Positions 62,791-64,000 of a stretch of 64,000 nt of DNA are shown here, one piece after another. Under the pieces are notes generated by a model. That model was not told where the DNA came from. It did no database searches and worked only from the letters and a program-made list of their open reading frames with translations. This DNA comes from Nostoc sp. ATCC 43529 (GTDB taxonomy: Bacteria > Cyanobacteriota > Cyanobacteriia > Cyanobacteriales > Nostocaceae). The DNA lies in NCBI GenBank assembly GCA_003326205.1, contig LWTK01000074.1, forward strand, positions 248,001 through 312,000, given 5' to 3'. Within the stretch, counting starts at the first letter, position 1, and each line of letters begins with the position of its first letter. A program made the translations under genes and the position numbers.

Positions 62791-63303
62791 CTAATTAATT
62801 CTGACTCCTGATTCTGGAATTCTGAATTCTCTCATTAGTTCCTGAGCATCCAAGCGACACAATCTTACTTTGTTTCTAATTTTTGCACCTATTCTTTCAT
62901 AAAATTTAATTCCGCGATCGTTGGATACAGCTACAGTCCAATCAATCCTCGCACAACCTTTTTCTTGCGCTATTTGACGCAAGCGTAGCATCAGCGCCTC
63001 ACCAACTTTGTGATTTCGATGTTCAGCTTTGACATATAAATCATCAAGCCAAATTCCAGGTTTGGCTAAAAAAGTTGAATAAATAAAATGATAGGTTGCT
63101 AACCCAATAGCTTCGCCATCAACCTCAGCTAAAAGAACAAAAGCAAGGGGATTTTCTCCAAATAAATCAACTTCTAGCTTTTGAGGAGTTGCTTCTACAG
63201 ATTCAGAACAACCATCAAATTCAGCTTTCAAATAAATCAATTCCATGATGGCAGGAATATCTTGCTCCTTTGCATGTCGAATTAAAATATTTTTACCTGC
63301 CAT
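62791..63303 (-). CDS. GNAT-family N-acetyltransferase
   Basis: A 170-residue GNAT protein of the diamine/aminoacyl type: IWLDDLYVKAEHRNHKVGEALMLRLRQIA carries the acetyl-CoA loop, and WTVAVSNDRGIKFYERIGA the following strand. The ATG at 63303 overlaps the end of the glutathione transferase gene by 11 bases, suggesting an operon. Its last residues (REFRIPESGVRIN) are read from CTGAATT/CTGACTC heptads at 62800-62835, so the C terminus has been extended by a repeat. Confidence 0.88.
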   Translation of the reverse strand: MAGKNILIRHAKEQDIPAIMELIYLKAEFDGCSESVEATPQKLEVDLFGENPLAFVLLAEVDGEAIGLATYHFIYSTFLAKPGIWLDDLYVKAEHRNHKVGEALMLRLRQIAQEKGCARIDWTVAVSNDRGIKFYERIGAKIRNKVRLCRLDAQELMREFRIPESGVRIN

Positions 63304-63961
63304 TTTCTGAATACTCGTATTGGGGAAGAATTTCTGTTTCATTTTTTCCTGCATTTATCCATTCTTGCATTGCGTCTAGTGCCAAAATTGCTTCTACATA
63401 ATCTTGAGAAACAGCATGTAATTGCACATCGTAAGTTACAAATCGTAAAACAACTGGAGCAAAAAATGCATCAGCAATTGTGAAATTACTAAATAAAAAA
63501 TTGCCAGCAGTCCCAAATTTTTGACGTGATTCTTTCCAAATATTTGTAATGCGGTCAATATCTTGTTGTACGCCAAGTGCTAAACCTTTGCCAGGATATT
63601 TAGTCCGGCAGTTCATCGGCATATTTTGACGCAAATTTTGAAAACCTGAGTGCATTTCGGCAGTAATAGAACGAGCAAATGCTCTTGCTGCTTTATCTTC
63701 TGGCCACCATTGCAGAGTCGGAAATGTTTCAGCTAGATATTCACAAATAGCAAGAGAATCCCAGATAGCTAGCGTATCGTGTAAAAGTACAGGTACTTTT
63801 CCTGATGGTGAGTATTGCCGAGTTTTTGATGAAGAATCTGAACCGTAAAGCGGAATTCGGATTTCATCGAATTCTAAACCAAATTGCTTCATCGCCAGCC
63901 AAGGACGCAGCGACCAAGATGAATAATTTTTATTTCCAATTACCAGAGTTAGTTGTGCCAT
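63293..63961 (-). CDS. Glutathione S-transferase family protein
   Basis: A 222-residue GST with an N-terminal thioredoxin fold: the catalytic serine region NYSSWSLRPWLAMKQ, the cis-proline KVPVL, and DSLAICEYL, which binds the gamma-glutamyl part of glutathione. The C-terminal helical domain includes FTIADAFFAPVVLRF with the structural N-capping motif. Co-transcribed with the downstream acetyltransferase. Substrate unknown; a detoxification or stress role is usual. Confidence 0.92.
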   Translation of the reverse strand: MAQLTLVIGNKNYSSWSLRPWLAMKQFGLEFDEIRIPLYGSDSSSKTRQYSPSGKVPVLLHDTLAIWDSLAICEYLAETFPTLQWWPEDKAARAFARSITAEMHSGFQNLRQNMPMNCRTKYPGKGLALGVQQDIDRITNIWKESRQKFGTAGNFLFSNFTIADAFFAPVVLRFVTYDVQLHAVSQDYVEAILALDAMQEWINAGKNETEILPQYEYSENGR

Positions 63962-64000
63962 ATTTTTAGTATTTGTAAAGCTGTTCGATCCACATAGACA

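Overview
The window comes from a cyanobacterium, almost certainly a filamentous heterocyst-forming member of the Nostocales. The evidence is the cyanobacterial tmRNA tag, an ATP synthase operon in cyanobacterial order (atp1-a-c-b'-b-delta-alpha-gamma), a complete phycobilisome core operon (apcE-apcA-apcB-apcC) whose ApcE has four linker repeats, Ycf34, abundant GCGATCGC (HIP1) octamers, and many heptanucleotide tandem repeats and small palindromic or inverted-repeat elements between genes. From memory, the neighbourhood of the atp operon and the apc operon resembles Anabaena/Nostoc PCC 7120; I could not check this.

Layout. 0.1-2 kb: tmRNA (minus strand), a Uma2-type nuclease and a YefM-YoeB toxin-antitoxin pair with a palindromic operator. 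2-8.5 kb: the atp operon on the minus strand. 9-10.2 kb: a methyltransferase. 10.4-14.2 kb: a three-gene operon of a vWA protein, a PP2C phosphatase and a membrane-anchored kinase with a WD40 propeller, i.e. a TerY-type phosphorylation triad. 14.3-16.8 kb: a PIN toxin with a HicB-like partner, ComB, and a secreted protein with a degraded duplicate of its 3' end. 17.3-22.6 kb: the allophycocyanin core operon. 22.9-25.9 kb: a putative 2-oxoglutarate/Fe(II) oxygenase divergent from a methyltransferase and heme-oxygenase-like diiron oxidase pair whose reading frames overlap; this is the best candidate for an undescribed small-molecule pathway. 26-28.1 kb: an H-NOX sensor with its HNOBA histidine kinase. 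28.4-32.4 kb: FtsW, a type II NADH dehydrogenase and a beta-carbonic anhydrase. 33-40.5 kb: a truncated Ser/Thr kinase, a TetR/reductase divergon, a secreted DUF4360 protein, a decayed ABC permease, the tRNA nucleotidyltransferase and Ycf34. 40.5-64 kb: mostly single genes (hemerythrin, two membrane-type GTPases, a PEP-CTERM protein, deacetylase, response regulator, PPC protein, Uma2 and LD-carboxypeptidase, glycosyltransferase, PhoX, a HAMP histidine kinase, a DUF937 protein with a calcium-loop motif, a PNPOx-like protein, two acetyltransferases and a glutathione transferase).

The spaces between these genes are densely occupied by small non-autonomous repeats. I can define several families by their inverted ends. 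One copy has a clear 8-bp target duplication, one lies exactly where a kinase gene was truncated, and one appears to have been absorbed in frame into a Uma2 gene. No complete insertion sequence with a transposase, no CRISPR array and no standard tRNA or rRNA gene was seen. All functional calls rest on motif recognition by eye.
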